DNA of 53,493 nucleotides. Origin: Chloroflexota bacterium (GTDB lineage: Bacteria; Chloroflexota; Anaerolineae; Anaerolineales; Villigracilaceae). The stretch spans positions 1 to 53,493 of the forward strand of contig JACRBL010000048.1 in assembly GCA_016234485.1 (NCBI GenBank). The letters are read 5' to 3'. Of the stretch, positions 1 through 8,281 are shown in pieces. The position numbers and the translations under genes are program-made. The notes under the pieces are model-generated. The model was not told where the DNA came from. It did not search any database and was given only the letters and a program-made list of their open reading frames with translations. How positions within the stretch are numbered: position 1 is the first letter of the stretch; each line of letters opens with the position of its first letter.

Positions 1-92
1 GCACGCTGTTTGACTTCTGCTCGTTTGTCTTGCCGAATGGCTTTTTCTATTTCGGCTAACTCTTTTGGCTTGAGTTGGTATACGGTTCTCAT
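1..92 (-). CDS. IS630-type transposase, N-terminal end (partial)
   Basis: About 30 codons starting from the ATG at 92 and running off the window edge. The start of the peptide, MRTVYQLKPKELAEIEKAI, followed by a basic helix, reads like the N-terminal helix-turn-helix of IS630/Tc1-type transposases, which binds the element's terminal inverted repeats. Only the first helices are visible, so neither the DDE catalytic core nor the far end of the element can be checked. The family call rests on recognition of the N-terminal pattern. A terminal inverted repeat should lie between about 93 and 120, but I cannot fix its limits. Confidence 0.55.
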   Translation of the reverse strand, partial: MRTVYQLKPKELAEIEKAIRQDKRAEVKQR

Positions 93-117
93 GACGAAAG
101 TGTATCATGCCTTATAA

Positions 118-441
118 TCTATTTCGACTGACTACTTAACAGATATCTATGTATGGTCGGAATGTGGCATAGCTATAGAAGCTCTCCTATCTTCTGAGGC
201 TTCTTACTTTGGAAATGTTGAGACAGGATGTGAGAAAGGCCACGCGTCCCCTCAGACGTGTATCCTTACTTTTCGGCACAGGTATCCACCTCTCAGCGCT
301 TATCCGCACTATGATGTAAACAGCATAGTTTTTATGAAATTTTATTTTCGACCAACATCCTATCAAGGATTCGCTGATTATTACATGTATAAAATCCCAT
401 TTGAGACTTGGGAGGAGTATCTCGACAAACTCGGTAGATGA
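118..441 (+). pseudogene. possible gene fragment truncated next to the IS630 end
   Basis: The frame is open from 118 to the TGA at 439-441 but has no convincing start codon or ribosome binding site. The last 45 or so codons look like real protein (aromatic- and acidic-rich, ending EEYLDKLGR). The upstream codons continue without a stop right up to the edge of the transposase element. This fits a gene whose 5' part was removed or separated by the insertion. I do not recognise the family. An open frame also exists on the opposite strand (187-501), but its composition is less protein-like. Confidence 0.35.
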
Positions 442-500
442 GTGAATCAGCAAATCTTTCGTAAATCCATTTGATTTGCTATCAGATTTCCCTAGATTCA

Positions 501-532
501 AAAAAGGCGTAACGCCACCGCGTTACGCCTTT
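501..532. terminator. bidirectional rho-independent terminator
   Basis: A perfect stem (GGCGTAACGC / GCGTTACGCC) is flanked by an A-run on the left and TTTATCTTT on the right. It lies just beyond the stop of the heme synthase fusion gene at 567 (minus strand) and after the plus-strand frame ending at 441, so it can serve both directions. Confidence 0.7.
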
Positions 533-566
533 ATCTTTCCTTACGCAATACGCAACACGCAACACG

Positions 567-1901
567 TTACCCCATCCGATCCACCATAAACGCGACAAAC
601 AAAAACAACAAATACATGCTCGTCCAGCGATACATCTGCCAGGCGACTTTGTTTCCTTCCATTCTCCAGACGCGCCACGCGCCGTAGATCATCCACAAGC
701 CCAAAACAATGGCAGAGACAAGGTAGATCGTCCCCGTCAACTGGAAGGCGGGTAAAAGCAGGGTGATGCCCACCAGCAACCAGGTGTAGATCCAAATCTG
801 TCGCCGCGTCTCCTCCTCGCCGTGGACGACGGGGAGCATCGGCACGCCCGCGCGGGCGTAGTCGCTTTTGCGGACGATCGCCAGCGCCCAAAAGTGAGGC
901 GGCGTCCAGAAGAAGACGATGGCGAAGAGGATGATCGAGACCAGGTCAACGCGTCCCGTCGCGGCCGCCCATCCCACCATCGGCGGGATCGCCCCCGCGC
1001 CGCCCCCGATGACGATGTTCTGCACCGTCGCTTTTTTCAGCCAGATGCTGTAGATAAAAACGTAATAAAAGATTCCCGCCAGCGAAAGCAGAGCCGCCAC
1101 CAGATTCACGAAGGAGGCGAGCACGTAATAACTCAGCAAGCACAGCGACAGCGCGAAGGCCAGTCCCTCGGCGGGGAACATCCGTCCCGCCGCGAGCGGA
1201 CGTTTCTCGGTGCGTTGCATGTTCTTGTCGAGGTCGCGGTCAATGAACTGGTTGAGCGCGGAAGAGCCGCCCGCCGCGAGCGCGCCGCCCAACAGCGTGT
1301 ACAACGTCAAAGAAAGCGGCGGCCAGCCTCCCCGTCCCGCGATGAGCGCCGTGATCGTCGTCGCCAAAAGAAGCAAGACAACGATCGGCTTGGTCAGGGT
1401 CAGAAAGTCCATGAAGCGTTGACGGAACGCCACGCGCGGATAATCCACCGCCACGGGAGGGCGCGTCATCGCGACCAGCGCGAGAGTCGCGATCCCGATC
1501 CACAACGCGATGGACGTCAAGCCGTGCAGGATGACGAGATGCAACGCCGACGCGCCCGAGGTCTGCACGGCGCCGATCATCGCTTCGCCAAAATATAAAG
1601 TGGCGACGACGGTCGTGAGCGGAAGCAGGACGCGCTCCTCGCGGTGATGTCGCCAGGCCGAGAGGAACAGCCACAACATCAGGCCGCTCGCCACCGCCAC
1701 CGCGAAGCGATGCGCCAGCGCGATCCAGCCGAGGGGATGCGTGGGGACGCACAACGGCCAGCCCGTGCAAAACGCCAGCGCGCCTGTGGTTGTGGTGAGC
1801 CGCCCGCCCACCGTCACGAGCAGGGTCGCGAGGATCGTGATCAGCGTGAGGCGGGTGAATGGCGATGCCAGCGAAAATTTTCGCGCGAGAGATTCATTCA
1901 T
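567..1901 (-). CDS. ctaB: heme A synthase (half-length CtaA) fused to protoheme IX farnesyltransferase (CtaB)
   Basis: A 444-residue membrane protein. Residues about 1-155 resemble a half-length CtaA/COX15 heme A synthase: four membrane segments, a GRLTTTTGALAFCTGWPLC segment and conserved His residues in ALAHRFA and LHLVILHG. Residues about 160-444 are a full CtaB (heme O synthase) with the prenyltransferase signature NQFIDRDLDKNMQRT and a second conserved block around KKATVQNIVIGG. CtaB farnesylates heme b to heme O, and CtaA oxidises heme O to heme A, the cofactor of the oxidase encoded upstream. Fusion would couple the two consecutive steps. The N-terminal half has only four helices instead of the usual eight, so it may dimerise. 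It is the last gene of the oxidase block. The start at 1901 has GGAG about 10 nt upstream. Confidence 0.9.
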   Translation of the reverse strand: MNESLARKFSLASPFTRLTLITILATLLVTVGGRLTTTTGALAFCTGWPLCVPTHPLGWIALAHRFAVAVASGLMLWLFLSAWRHHREERVLLPLTTVVATLYFGEAMIGAVQTSGASALHLVILHGLTSIALWIGIATLALVAMTRPPVAVDYPRVAFRQRFMDFLTLTKPIVVLLLLATTITALIAGRGGWPPLSLTLYTLLGGALAAGGSSALNQFIDRDLDKNMQRTEKRPLAAGRMFPAEGLAFALSLCLLSYYVLASFVNLVAALLSLAGIFYYVFIYSIWLKKATVQNIVIGGGAGAIPPMVGWAAATGRVDLVSIILFAIVFFWTPPHFWALAIVRKSDYARAGVPMLPVVHGEEETRRQIWIYTWLLVGITLLLPAFQLTGTIYLVSAIVLGLWMIYGAWRVWRMEGNKVAWQMYRWTSMYLLFLFVAFMVDRMG

Positions 1902-1940
1902 GCGGATTCAACTCCGTAAAATCAGTAAACCACAGATTCA

Positions 1941-2057
1941 TCCGTCACTGCGAGGAGGGCGCTTTCCCCGACGAAGCAGTCTCATCGCCACGGGAGGGGA
2001 TTGCTTCGCACACTTGCCCTGGCGGGCAGCGCCAGGGACGAACGCTCGCAATGACGG
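1941..2057. repeat. dispersed palindromic element (CGTCATTGCGAG family), copy 1
   Basis: The outer arms TCCGTCACTGCGAG and CTCGCAATGACGG are complementary apart from one position. Inner arms GACGAAGCAGTC and GGGATTGCTTCG form a second stem. The same architecture recurs at 4154-4275, 21171-21302 and 22544-22634. It fills the gap between the SURF1 and heme synthase genes and has no coding potential. Confidence 0.75.
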
Positions 2058-2078
2058 GCGCAATTGTGGCCTTTGTGG

Positions 2079-2840
2079 TTAAATTTCTTCGGCGGATTTT
2101 TCCGCCACTTGCTTACGCACAAAAAACGGATAACCGATCAACAGGATCGCGGCAAACGCGAACCACTGCAAAGCATACCCAAAGTGCGGGCCTTCTGTCA
2201 ACTCAATAATTGGCTGTTGCGCGATGGGCGGCTCGGCGTCGTTCGGGTCGAGATTCGGCTGAATATAAACGGGCAAAATGGGATACGGGATCTGCGCCGC
2301 CAACCGCTCGAGATTGACGAAGTTCCAAAACTCGAGACGAGACTGACCAGGCGCCAGCGCGGGATCGGGATTCGCGCCGAACGGAATTTTCTCCACGCCC
2401 AAACGCATCACCCCTTGGACCTGCGCGGGCGCGGCCTCCTCGTAGCGGCTCCACGCTGACGGCGCGTCGTTCCCCTCCGACGGAATCCAGCCGCGTTCAA
2501 CGAGGACGGCGCGGCCATCTTCCAGACGAAGCGGGGTCAAGAGATGATAGCCATACTTGCCCTCATTGTAAAAATTCCGCAACGCGACCTGGTTCTCGTA
2601 ATCAAACGTCCCACGGACGACGACCGCGCGATACTCCATCGCGGCGAGATCAGAGTCCATGTCCGCGTTCAGATCCAGCGGAGCGAGCGCGCGCATGGAC
2701 GTGACCTGCGCGTTGAACGCGCGTCGCTGGTCGAGTCGATCCAACTGCCAGATGCCAAGCCGAACACAAGTCCCCGCGGCGGCGAGGACGAGGAGGGTGG
2801 TGAAAATCCATTGACGGGAGAAGAGTTTTGGGAGGGGCAT
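2079..2840 (-). CDS. SURF1-family oxidase assembly protein
   Basis: 253 residues with the SURF1 layout: an N-terminal membrane helix (residues about 9-29) followed directly by GIWQLDRL, a central soluble domain with VLVERGWIP (the conserved ERGW-type motif) and a C-terminal helix near residues 225-243 (YALQWFAFAAILLIGYPFFV). SURF1/Shy1 proteins assist heme A insertion into subunit I of aa3-type oxidases. The gene sits between the cupredoxin-like protein and the heme A/O synthase, in the late part of the oxidase block. The ATG at 2840 has only a weak purine-rich upstream sequence. Confidence 0.88.
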   Translation of the reverse strand: MPLPKLFSRQWIFTTLLVLAAAGTCVRLGIWQLDRLDQRRAFNAQVTSMRALAPLDLNADMDSDLAAMEYRAVVVRGTFDYENQVALRNFYNEGKYGYHLLTPLRLEDGRAVLVERGWIPSEGNDAPSAWSRYEEAAPAQVQGVMRLGVEKIPFGANPDPALAPGQSRLEFWNFVNLERLAAQIPYPILPVYIQPNLDPNDAEPPIAQQPIIELTEGPHFGYALQWFAFAAILLIGYPFFVRKQVAEKSAEEI

Positions 2841-2851
2841 GTTTCTTTTTC

Positions 2852-2940
2852 AACCACAAAGGACACCAAGGTCACGAAGGAAGTCTGATGGATCGCGCCT
2901 TGTTTTTCCCTTTGTGTACTTCGTGTCCTTTGTGGTTAAG
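2852..2940. repeat. inverted repeat with CTTTGTGGTTA-type arms
   Basis: ACCACAAAGGACAC on the left is answered by GTGTCCTTTGTGGTTA on the right, with further matching inside, giving a long imperfect hairpin between the SURF1 and cupredoxin-like genes. A related half-site (CCTTTGTGGTTAAAT) occurs near 2069-2083. It is probably a dispersed intergenic element. Confidence 0.55.
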
Positions 2941-3442
2941 TATTTTCCGATTGGTTAGCCGAGTATACCTTTTTCGGCGGCATCACAAAACTATAAATCG
3001 CGATCAACACCCCCAGCGGCAAACCCGCGAACAAAATTCCATATAAACGCGTGCCAAAGGTGAGCGGTTCGCGCACGTCGAGGCCGATGTATTTGCTGGT
3101 CTGGAAACTGCACTCGTAGGCTAGGCTCTCCTCGTTGGACAGTTGCAAATGCGCCGACGCGCCCGCGGGAATCCAGAGAGGTCCCATCTGGTGATCCACC
3201 GCGTCTTCGTTTTTGACGATGAGCAGGTCGCCAACCACGAAGATCATGTTTTCGGGGAGCGTGGGAGGCTGTTCGCCACGCGCCACCTGCTCCGCCGTCC
3301 CTGCAGGGATGGTGAGGACGATGGCCTTGGGAGCGCGGGCGGTCTCGCGCAGGAAGAAGTAGGTGAACTCGCTCAACGCCGCGCCGATGGCAACGCCGAT
3401 GAGGAGGGAGAGGAGGATGCGCTTCAAAGTTTGGCTGGACAT
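2936..3442 (-). CDS. membrane-anchored cupredoxin-like protein of the oxidase cluster
   Basis: 168 residues from the ATG at 3442; an upstream in-frame ATG at 3481 lacks a better signal. The layout is an N-terminal membrane helix (about 6-28), a periplasmic β-sandwich-like domain and a C-terminal helix near residues 135-155. The middle contains VGDLLIVKNEDAVDHQMGPLW and later YECSF, as in cupredoxin-like folds, with possible copper ligands His (DHQ) and Cys (ECSF). The location between SCO1 and SURF1 suggests a role in copper delivery or CuA/CuB assembly, but that is inference from context. I do not recognise a named family. Confidence 0.7.
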   Translation of the reverse strand: MSSQTLKRILLSLLIGVAIGAALSEFTYFFLRETARAPKAIVLTIPAGTAEQVARGEQPPTLPENMIFVVGDLLIVKNEDAVDHQMGPLWIPAGASAHLQLSNEESLAYECSFQTSKYIGLDVREPLTFGTRLYGILFAGLPLGVLIAIYSFVMPPKKVYSANQSENT

Positions 3443-3536
3443 GGGTTTCGTTTGGTTTATTTCGTCTGAGTTTAAATTCAATCCCGAAGGGATGAAATTT
3501 TTCGGGCGGAAAATGCCACCCCTTCGGGGTTGGGGA

Positions 3537-4145
3537 TTATTTTTTGAGCAATATCTTTATGTCGTGGACGATATCTTCGACGGGAGTCTGGAAGCCGTAG
3601 GAGAGACGCAGGTTGCCGTCGGCGTCTACCAATGTGACGCGGGCGGTGTGGTCCACGATGTAGCCCATGGCCGAGGCTTCCGTCTGGTTGACCGCGCGGA
3701 AGATGCCGTAGGCGTCCCAGATTTTTTGGAGTTCGTCCATCGAACCAGACAGTCCGATGAAATTCTTGTTGAAATGATCGGCATATTTTTGCATGAGTTC
3801 GGGCGTGTCGCGGTCGGGGTCAACGGAGATGAAGACCACTTGCACGGACACGGCCTTGTCGCCAAGCGCGTCCACCACTTGTTTCATCTCTGCCATCGTG
3901 GTGGGACAGACATCGGGACAGGCGGTGTAGCCGAAGAAGAGCAGGACGATCTTGCCGCGCTGGTCGGCAAGGCGGAAGGGCTGTCCATCTGCGCGCGTCA
4001 GCTCAAAAGGCGCGGCGGGCGGATACGGCTCGCCGTACGACGTGCCGCGGAAGGATGCGGGCTGTCCAAGCCAGAAGACGGCCAGCGTCACGAGGAGAAC
4101 GAGAAGGAGGGATAGGAGTCCAACAGAGAGGATTTTTTTGTCCAT
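3537..4145 (-). CDS. SCO1/SenC-family copper chaperone
   Basis: 202 residues from the ATG at 4145; the longer frame would read through a dispersed repeat and is rejected. An N-terminal membrane anchor (about 5-26) precedes a thioredoxin-like domain. The copper-binding motif C76-PDV-C80 and the distal His166 (VDHTAR) are present, as in functional SCO proteins. SCO1 delivers copper to, or reduces the cysteines of, the CuA site in subunit II. Here that is the CoxB encoded in the same block. A terminator separates it from the core subunit genes, so it may have its own promoter. Confidence 0.92.
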   Translation of the reverse strand: MDKKILSVGLLSLLLVLLVTLAVFWLGQPASFRGTSYGEPYPPAAPFELTRADGQPFRLADQRGKIVLLFFGYTACPDVCPTTMAEMKQVVDALGDKAVSVQVVFISVDPDRDTPELMQKYADHFNKNFIGLSGSMDELQKIWDAYGIFRAVNQTEASAMGYIVDHTARVTLVDADGNLRLSYGFQTPVEDIVHDIKILLKK

Positions 4146-4153
4146 ATACAATT

Positions 4154-4275
4154 CCTGCCCGTCATTGCGAGCGCACGTTGCGAAGCAATCTCTCCCCACG
4201 ACTAGGAGATTGCTTCGTCGGGACACCTGCCCTGGCGGGCGGCGTCAGGGAGAACGCCTCCTTCGCAATGACGAA
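4154..4275. repeat. dispersed palindromic element (CGTCATTGCGAG family), copy 2
   Basis: CCCGTCATTGCGAGCG on the left matches CCTTCGCAATGACGA on the right, with internal GAAGCAATCTC and GAGATTGCTTCGTCGGG arms. It lies between the subunit III terminator and the SCO1 start. Confidence 0.8.
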
Positions 4276-4286
4276 ACACTGGTGCA

Positions 4287-4320
4287 GAAAAAACGGGGGC
4301 GACCGAGTGGCCGCCCCCGT
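4287..4320 (-). terminator. rho-independent terminator after the oxidase core subunits
   Basis: In minus-strand sense a strong stem (ACGGGGGCGGCC / GGTCGCCCCCGT) is followed by TTTTTT. It lies downstream of the fused subunit IV/III gene and upstream of SCO1, so receiver protein, CoxB, CoxA and CoxC probably form one unit. Confidence 0.85.
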
Positions 4321-4408
4321 CATTCCGAACGGGTGAATATTACGATAAGCGGGTCTACCAGTAAAGGGAAAAATACCGATAAAAACGGTTCACCCATTCG
4401 CCAGCAGA

Positions 4409-5188
4409 CTATCCGCCCGCGACACCGATGAGATACAGCGCGGGGTAGAAGAAGATCCAGACCACGTCCACGAAGTGCCAGTAGACGGCGGCGGCTTCCA
4501 CGCCCCAGTGGTTCTCGGCGGTGAAGTAATCCTTCTTACCGTTGCGCCAGGTGAAGAACAGGAAGATCAAACCCGTGAACACGTGGAAGGCGTGCATACC
4601 CGTCATCATGTAGAAGATGCCGCCTGCCACATCCTTGTTGGCGATCACGCCTTCGATCTTCGCCAACTGCCATTCGCCGCCGACCACGCCGAGGACAAAC
4701 GCCAGCCCAAGGATCATGGTGACCATGATGTTGGAAAGGAAAGCCTTTTTATCTCCGTGCGCCATGGAAGTTTCGGCGCGGTTCATGAAGAAGGACGAGA
4801 GAAGCAGGAAGGCCGTCACGCCGAAACCAAGGTACTGGTTGAGATGCGGACCTTCCATGCCCAACAGGTTGAAGCGGCTGACGAGCAACCCGCCGAAGAC
4901 GAACGAATCGGACAGGAGGAAGAGCCACAGGCCGAGGCGGTTCGAGCCTGTCTTGTAGGCGAGGCTTTCGTGACCCACGTCGTGGCCGTGATCGTCCTCA
5001 TTCAGCTTGTAGATGTGCATGTAGTAGTAGGCCACCAGCGCGGCCTTCACCAGCGCCACCACCGCCAGCAGGATGACGTTCGGCAGGAAGAGGGCGAGCG
5101 CGAACTCCAGACCCGTCAACACGGCGAGGTAGATGAAGATGATGACGCCCTGCGAGAGCGCGGACTTTTTATCGGTTGTGTGTGTCAT
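4409..5188 (-). CDS. ctaE: cytochrome c oxidase subunit IV-subunit III fusion
   Basis: 259 residues. Residues about 1-65 form a two-helix module like prokaryotic oxidase subunit IV, ending KAALVAYYYMHIYKLNEDD. From about residue 75 onward the protein is a CoxC/subunit III with NRLGLWLFLLSDSFVFGG, a MTGMHAFHVFTGLIF segment and a C-terminal YWHFVDVVWIFFYP signature. Subunit III stabilises the catalytic subunit. The helix order suggests a fused IV-III polypeptide. The start at 5188 is preceded by a GGGAACG sequence, and the stop of CoxA lies only 11 bp upstream. Confidence 0.92.
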   Translation of the reverse strand: MTHTTDKKSALSQGVIIFIYLAVLTGLEFALALFLPNVILLAVVALVKAALVAYYYMHIYKLNEDDHGHDVGHESLAYKTGSNRLGLWLFLLSDSFVFGGLLVSRFNLLGMEGPHLNQYLGFGVTAFLLLSSFFMNRAETSMAHGDKKAFLSNIMVTMILGLAFVLGVVGGEWQLAKIEGVIANKDVAGGIFYMMTGMHAFHVFTGLIFLFFTWRNGKKDYFTAENHWGVEAAAVYWHFVDVVWIFFYPALYLIGVAGG

Positions 5189-5199
5189 GGATTCGTTCC

Positions 5200-7218
5200 C
5201 TACTTCTTCATGAATTCCACGTACTTCGAGCCAGGCAAACCGTAATCGTACGGTTCGCCCACGACTTCAAAGGGCGTATCGTAGTTGTGCGCGGGCATGG
5301 GCGAGGCCACCTGCCATTCGGGCGAGCGCGAGTTCCAGATGTTGCCCTCGGCGGGTTCGCCGTTCTTGACGCTTTTGATGAGGTTGATGATGAAGATCAA
5401 CACTGAGAGAGCGATCAGGAAGGCCGCCACGGTCAGGACGATGTGCCAGGTCTGGAAGCCCAGCGCCTTGTCGTAATCAAAGATGCGGCGGCGCATGCCG
5501 AGCAGACCGATGCGCATCATGCCGAGCGAAAGCACGAAGAACGAGGGAGTCATCAGCCAGAAGTGCCACTTGCCGAGGGTCTCGTTCATGCGGCGACCCG
5601 TCGCTTTCGGGAACCAGTAGTAGAGCGCGGCGAAGAACGGGAAGACGAATCCTCCGAACAAAGTATCGTGGAAGTGGCCGACGATCCAGTACGTGTCGTG
5701 CAAGTGCAGGTCGGTCGAGACGGTCGCGTTCGGAGGTCCAGTGAGACCGCCCATCAGGAAGACGATGATCGCGCCGACGGTGAAGAGGAAGGCCGAGGGC
5801 ATGGGAGTCGGAATTTTGCCCTTCCAAATGGTCGCGACCCACGAGAAGAATTTGACGCCCGTCGGCACAGCCACGAGTAGGGTGCTATACATGAACGGGA
5901 CGCGCAGGTATTCGTTCATGCCTGAGGTGAACATGTGGTGCGCCCAAACGAGGAAGCCCACCAGCGCGATGCCGAGCGAGGACATGGCGATCCACTTGTA
6001 GCCGAAAAGCGGCTTGCGGATGAGCGGCGGGAGCAACTCGGAGACGACGCCCAGGCCAGGCAAAATGAAGACGTACACCGCGGGATGCGAGTAGAACCAG
6101 AACAGGTGCTGGAAGAGCACTGGATTGCCGCCCTTGTCTGGGTCGAAGAAGCCCATGCCAAAGAGACGCTGGAACATCACCATCTGGAACGAGAGGCCGA
6201 TCAACTGCGTGGCGGTGAGCGCGATCAGCGAAGTGGCAATGGAGGCCCAGACGAAGATCGGCAGGCGGAAGGCGGTCATGCCCTTGGCCCTCATGCGGAA
6301 AACCGTGACCAGCAGGTTGAGCGCGCCGAGGATGGACGACCAACCCGCCACGATCACGCCGAGGAAGAACATCTGCTGGCCGATTTTGGCGGGGTTGGCC
6401 GAGAGGGGCGGATACCCCGTCCAGCCCGTTTCGACGCCGCCGAGCGGCATGGACATCAGCAACCACACCGCGGCCGGGACGGCGATCCAGAACGAGAAGG
6501 CGTTCAAGCGCGGGAAGGCCATGTCGTGTGCGCCGATCAGCAGCGGAACGAGATAGTTCATCAGGCCCGAGATGCCAAGCAGGATCGAGACGATCATGAT
6601 CATGCCGTGCAGGGACATCAACGTGTTGTACTGCGCGGCCTCCAGAAACTGTTTTCCCTCAAACGAAAGTTCGGTGCGGAAGATCAAGGCAAAGGTTCCG
6701 CCAATGACGAGCAGAAGGATGGCGACAACTGTATATTGAATGCCGATGACCTTGTGATCGAGCGACGGGCCAAGGAATTTGGTCCAGCCCGCAGGGTCTT
6801 CGTGATGGTCGGGCGTGTCAATGCCGCGCCACCATTTGAACCAGTCGCCCATCACGCCATGCGCGGCGAGGAAGGCCAGCGTGCCGACAAAGCCGCCAAA
6901 GACCCAGGCATGCTCGGTAAACAAGTATGAGCCGCCAGCGGCCTTCAGACCCATTGCCAGGCGGATGAAGGAAACAAAGAGCACTCCTATCACTGTGGCG
7001 ATCAATTGCCAGAATAACCCTCGAATGAGGGGAATCTGGCGATATCGAACGTAGAGCGGAACAACCACGCCGACGAGCGCGCCAACAAACCAGTTAATCG
7101 GGTGCAACTCGAAAGTATTGCCAAATATCAACCCAATTCCGGCCAACGCGAAAGCTGTTGCGGCCGTAACAAGGACAATGGCAAGTATCCAAATCAAGCC
7201 GCGAATGAATTTATTCAT
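5200..7218 (-). CDS. ctaD: cytochrome c oxidase subunit I, A2-type heme-copper oxidase
   Basis: 672 residues from the ATG at 7218, chosen because GGAG lies 8 nt upstream; a GTG at 7233 is less likely. The core has heme a ligands His204 and His517, heme a3 ligand His515, CuB ligands His378, His427 and His428, the cross-linked Tyr382 and the K-channel Lys456. The motif is YSHPAVY: the D-channel glutamate of A1 enzymes is replaced by Ala and the Tyr-Ser pair typical of A2 oxidases precedes it. About 150 extra N-terminal residues with several helices come before the conserved core. The enzyme reduces O2 to water and pumps protons. It is followed after 11 bp by the IV/III fusion and preceded by CoxB 18 bp away. 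Confidence 0.97.
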   Translation of the reverse strand: MNKFIRGLIWILAIVLVTAATAFALAGIGLIFGNTFELHPINWFVGALVGVVVPLYVRYRQIPLIRGLFWQLIATVIGVLFVSFIRLAMGLKAAGGSYLFTEHAWVFGGFVGTLAFLAAHGVMGDWFKWWRGIDTPDHHEDPAGWTKFLGPSLDHKVIGIQYTVVAILLLVIGGTFALIFRTELSFEGKQFLEAAQYNTLMSLHGMIMIVSILLGISGLMNYLVPLLIGAHDMAFPRLNAFSFWIAVPAAVWLLMSMPLGGVETGWTGYPPLSANPAKIGQQMFFLGVIVAGWSSILGALNLLVTVFRMRAKGMTAFRLPIFVWASIATSLIALTATQLIGLSFQMVMFQRLFGMGFFDPDKGGNPVLFQHLFWFYSHPAVYVFILPGLGVVSELLPPLIRKPLFGYKWIAMSSLGIALVGFLVWAHHMFTSGMNEYLRVPFMYSTLLVAVPTGVKFFSWVATIWKGKIPTPMPSAFLFTVGAIIVFLMGGLTGPPNATVSTDLHLHDTYWIVGHFHDTLFGGFVFPFFAALYYWFPKATGRRMNETLGKWHFWLMTPSFFVLSLGMMRIGLLGMRRRIFDYDKALGFQTWHIVLTVAAFLIALSVLIFIINLIKSVKNGEPAEGNIWNSRSPEWQVASPMPAHNYDTPFEVVGEPYDYGLPGSKYVEFMKK

Positions 7219-7236
7219 ATTGATTTTCTCCACGCG

Positions 7237-8256
7237 TTACTTCAACGACATGATGTAAGCGACGATATAAGACAGTTCTTCTTCGGTGAACGCATAGGCA
7301 GGCATGGCGCTGGCGCCCTCAAATCCCGCCACAATCGTCGCCTGTGGATTCAGGATGGAATCGAGGATGAAAGCCTCATCCGCCGTGACGGTTGTGCCGT
7401 TCGAGAGTTGTACCTGCGATCCGAAGAGTCCCTTCCAGGTGGGGCCGACCAGGGCCGCCCCAACAGGCGAATGACAACCAAAACAGCCGTTATTCTTCGC
7501 CAGCAATTCACCCTTGGCTTCGGGTGTCTGCGCGGCGGCATAGGCGGCCAGTTGTTCCGCCGCCCACTGTTGGAAAGTGGATTCGTCTGAGACAAAGACC
7601 TTGGATTCCATACTGTAGTGAGCAGAGCCGCACAATTCCGCACAGCGGACTTTGTAAGGCTGGCTGGGAAGGTTAATCAGCGTCGGCGTGATGCGCAGTT
7701 CGGTCACGCGCCCCGGCACAACGTCCTGTTTGACGCGGAATTCGGGAATCCAGAACGAGTGGATCACGTCGGTCGAATCCATCTGGAGAAGAACCTGACG
7801 ATCCACAGGAAGGTGCAACTCATTGCTCATGAAACCGCCCTGCTCGGGATACTCAAACGTCCACGAGAACTGCCGCGCATGGACTTTGACGATCATGGCC
7901 TGCGGGTCGGCGCGGCGGACTTCGCTCAGCGAGTAGGAACCCATATACGCGAAAACCATCACGATGAAAAGCGGGGCGATCGTCCAGCCGATCTCGAGAT
8001 TGGTGTTACCTTCGATGTGCTCCGCATCGCTCGTATCGCCCTTCTTGCGACGGAAAACGATGAGAGAATAGACCAGAGGAACGACGATTAACGCGAATAG
8101 GAACGAGATCGCAATCACCTGGTAGTTCCAAAGCCAGTCAATTGGTCCAGCTTGCGCGCTGGCCGCCTCAGGCATCAACTCGAGCGCGTCGAGGCCAAAG
8201 TACGTGCCAAAGGCCGCAACGATGACGAGAATGCCAACAGTAATATAGTGTCGCAT
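7237..8256 (-). CDS. ctaC: cytochrome c oxidase subunit II with C-terminal cytochrome c domain (caa3 type)
   Basis: 339 residues. Two N-terminal membrane helices (about 3-22 and 46-68) are followed by the periplasmic CuA domain, with ligands His166 (VIHSFW), Cys205, Glu207, Cys209, His213 and Met216. A fused class I cytochrome c follows: heme attachment C258-FG-C261-H262 and axial Met318 (SAMPAY). This makes the enzyme caa3-type, able to take electrons directly through its own cytochrome c. The start at 8256 has a good AGGAG. It opens the structural part of the oxidase operon, 25 bp after the small receiver-like gene. Confidence 0.96.
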   Translation of the reverse strand: MRHYITVGILVIVAAFGTYFGLDALELMPEAASAQAGPIDWLWNYQVIAISFLFALIVVPLVYSLIVFRRKKGDTSDAEHIEGNTNLEIGWTIAPLFIVMVFAYMGSYSLSEVRRADPQAMIVKVHARQFSWTFEYPEQGGFMSNELHLPVDRQVLLQMDSTDVIHSFWIPEFRVKQDVVPGRVTELRITPTLINLPSQPYKVRCAELCGSAHYSMESKVFVSDESTFQQWAAEQLAAYAAAQTPEAKGELLAKNNGCFGCHSPVGAALVGPTWKGLFGSQVQLSNGTTVTADEAFILDSILNPQATIVAGFEGASAMPAYAFTEEELSYIVAYIMSLK

Positions 8257-8281
8257 ACTCTTCTCCTAAAAAGGGATAGGG

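Noticed and set aside
187..501. Open frame on the minus strand, 104 codons
   Set aside because: Its composition is not protein-like, it has no ribosome binding site, and the opposite strand reads more convincingly as a gene fragment. It also runs into the terminator at 501.
822..1598. Long plus-strand frame opposite the heme synthase gene
   Set aside because: Arg/Asp/Gln-rich antisense frame, as is usual opposite GC-rich genes; the minus-strand protein has clear family motifs.
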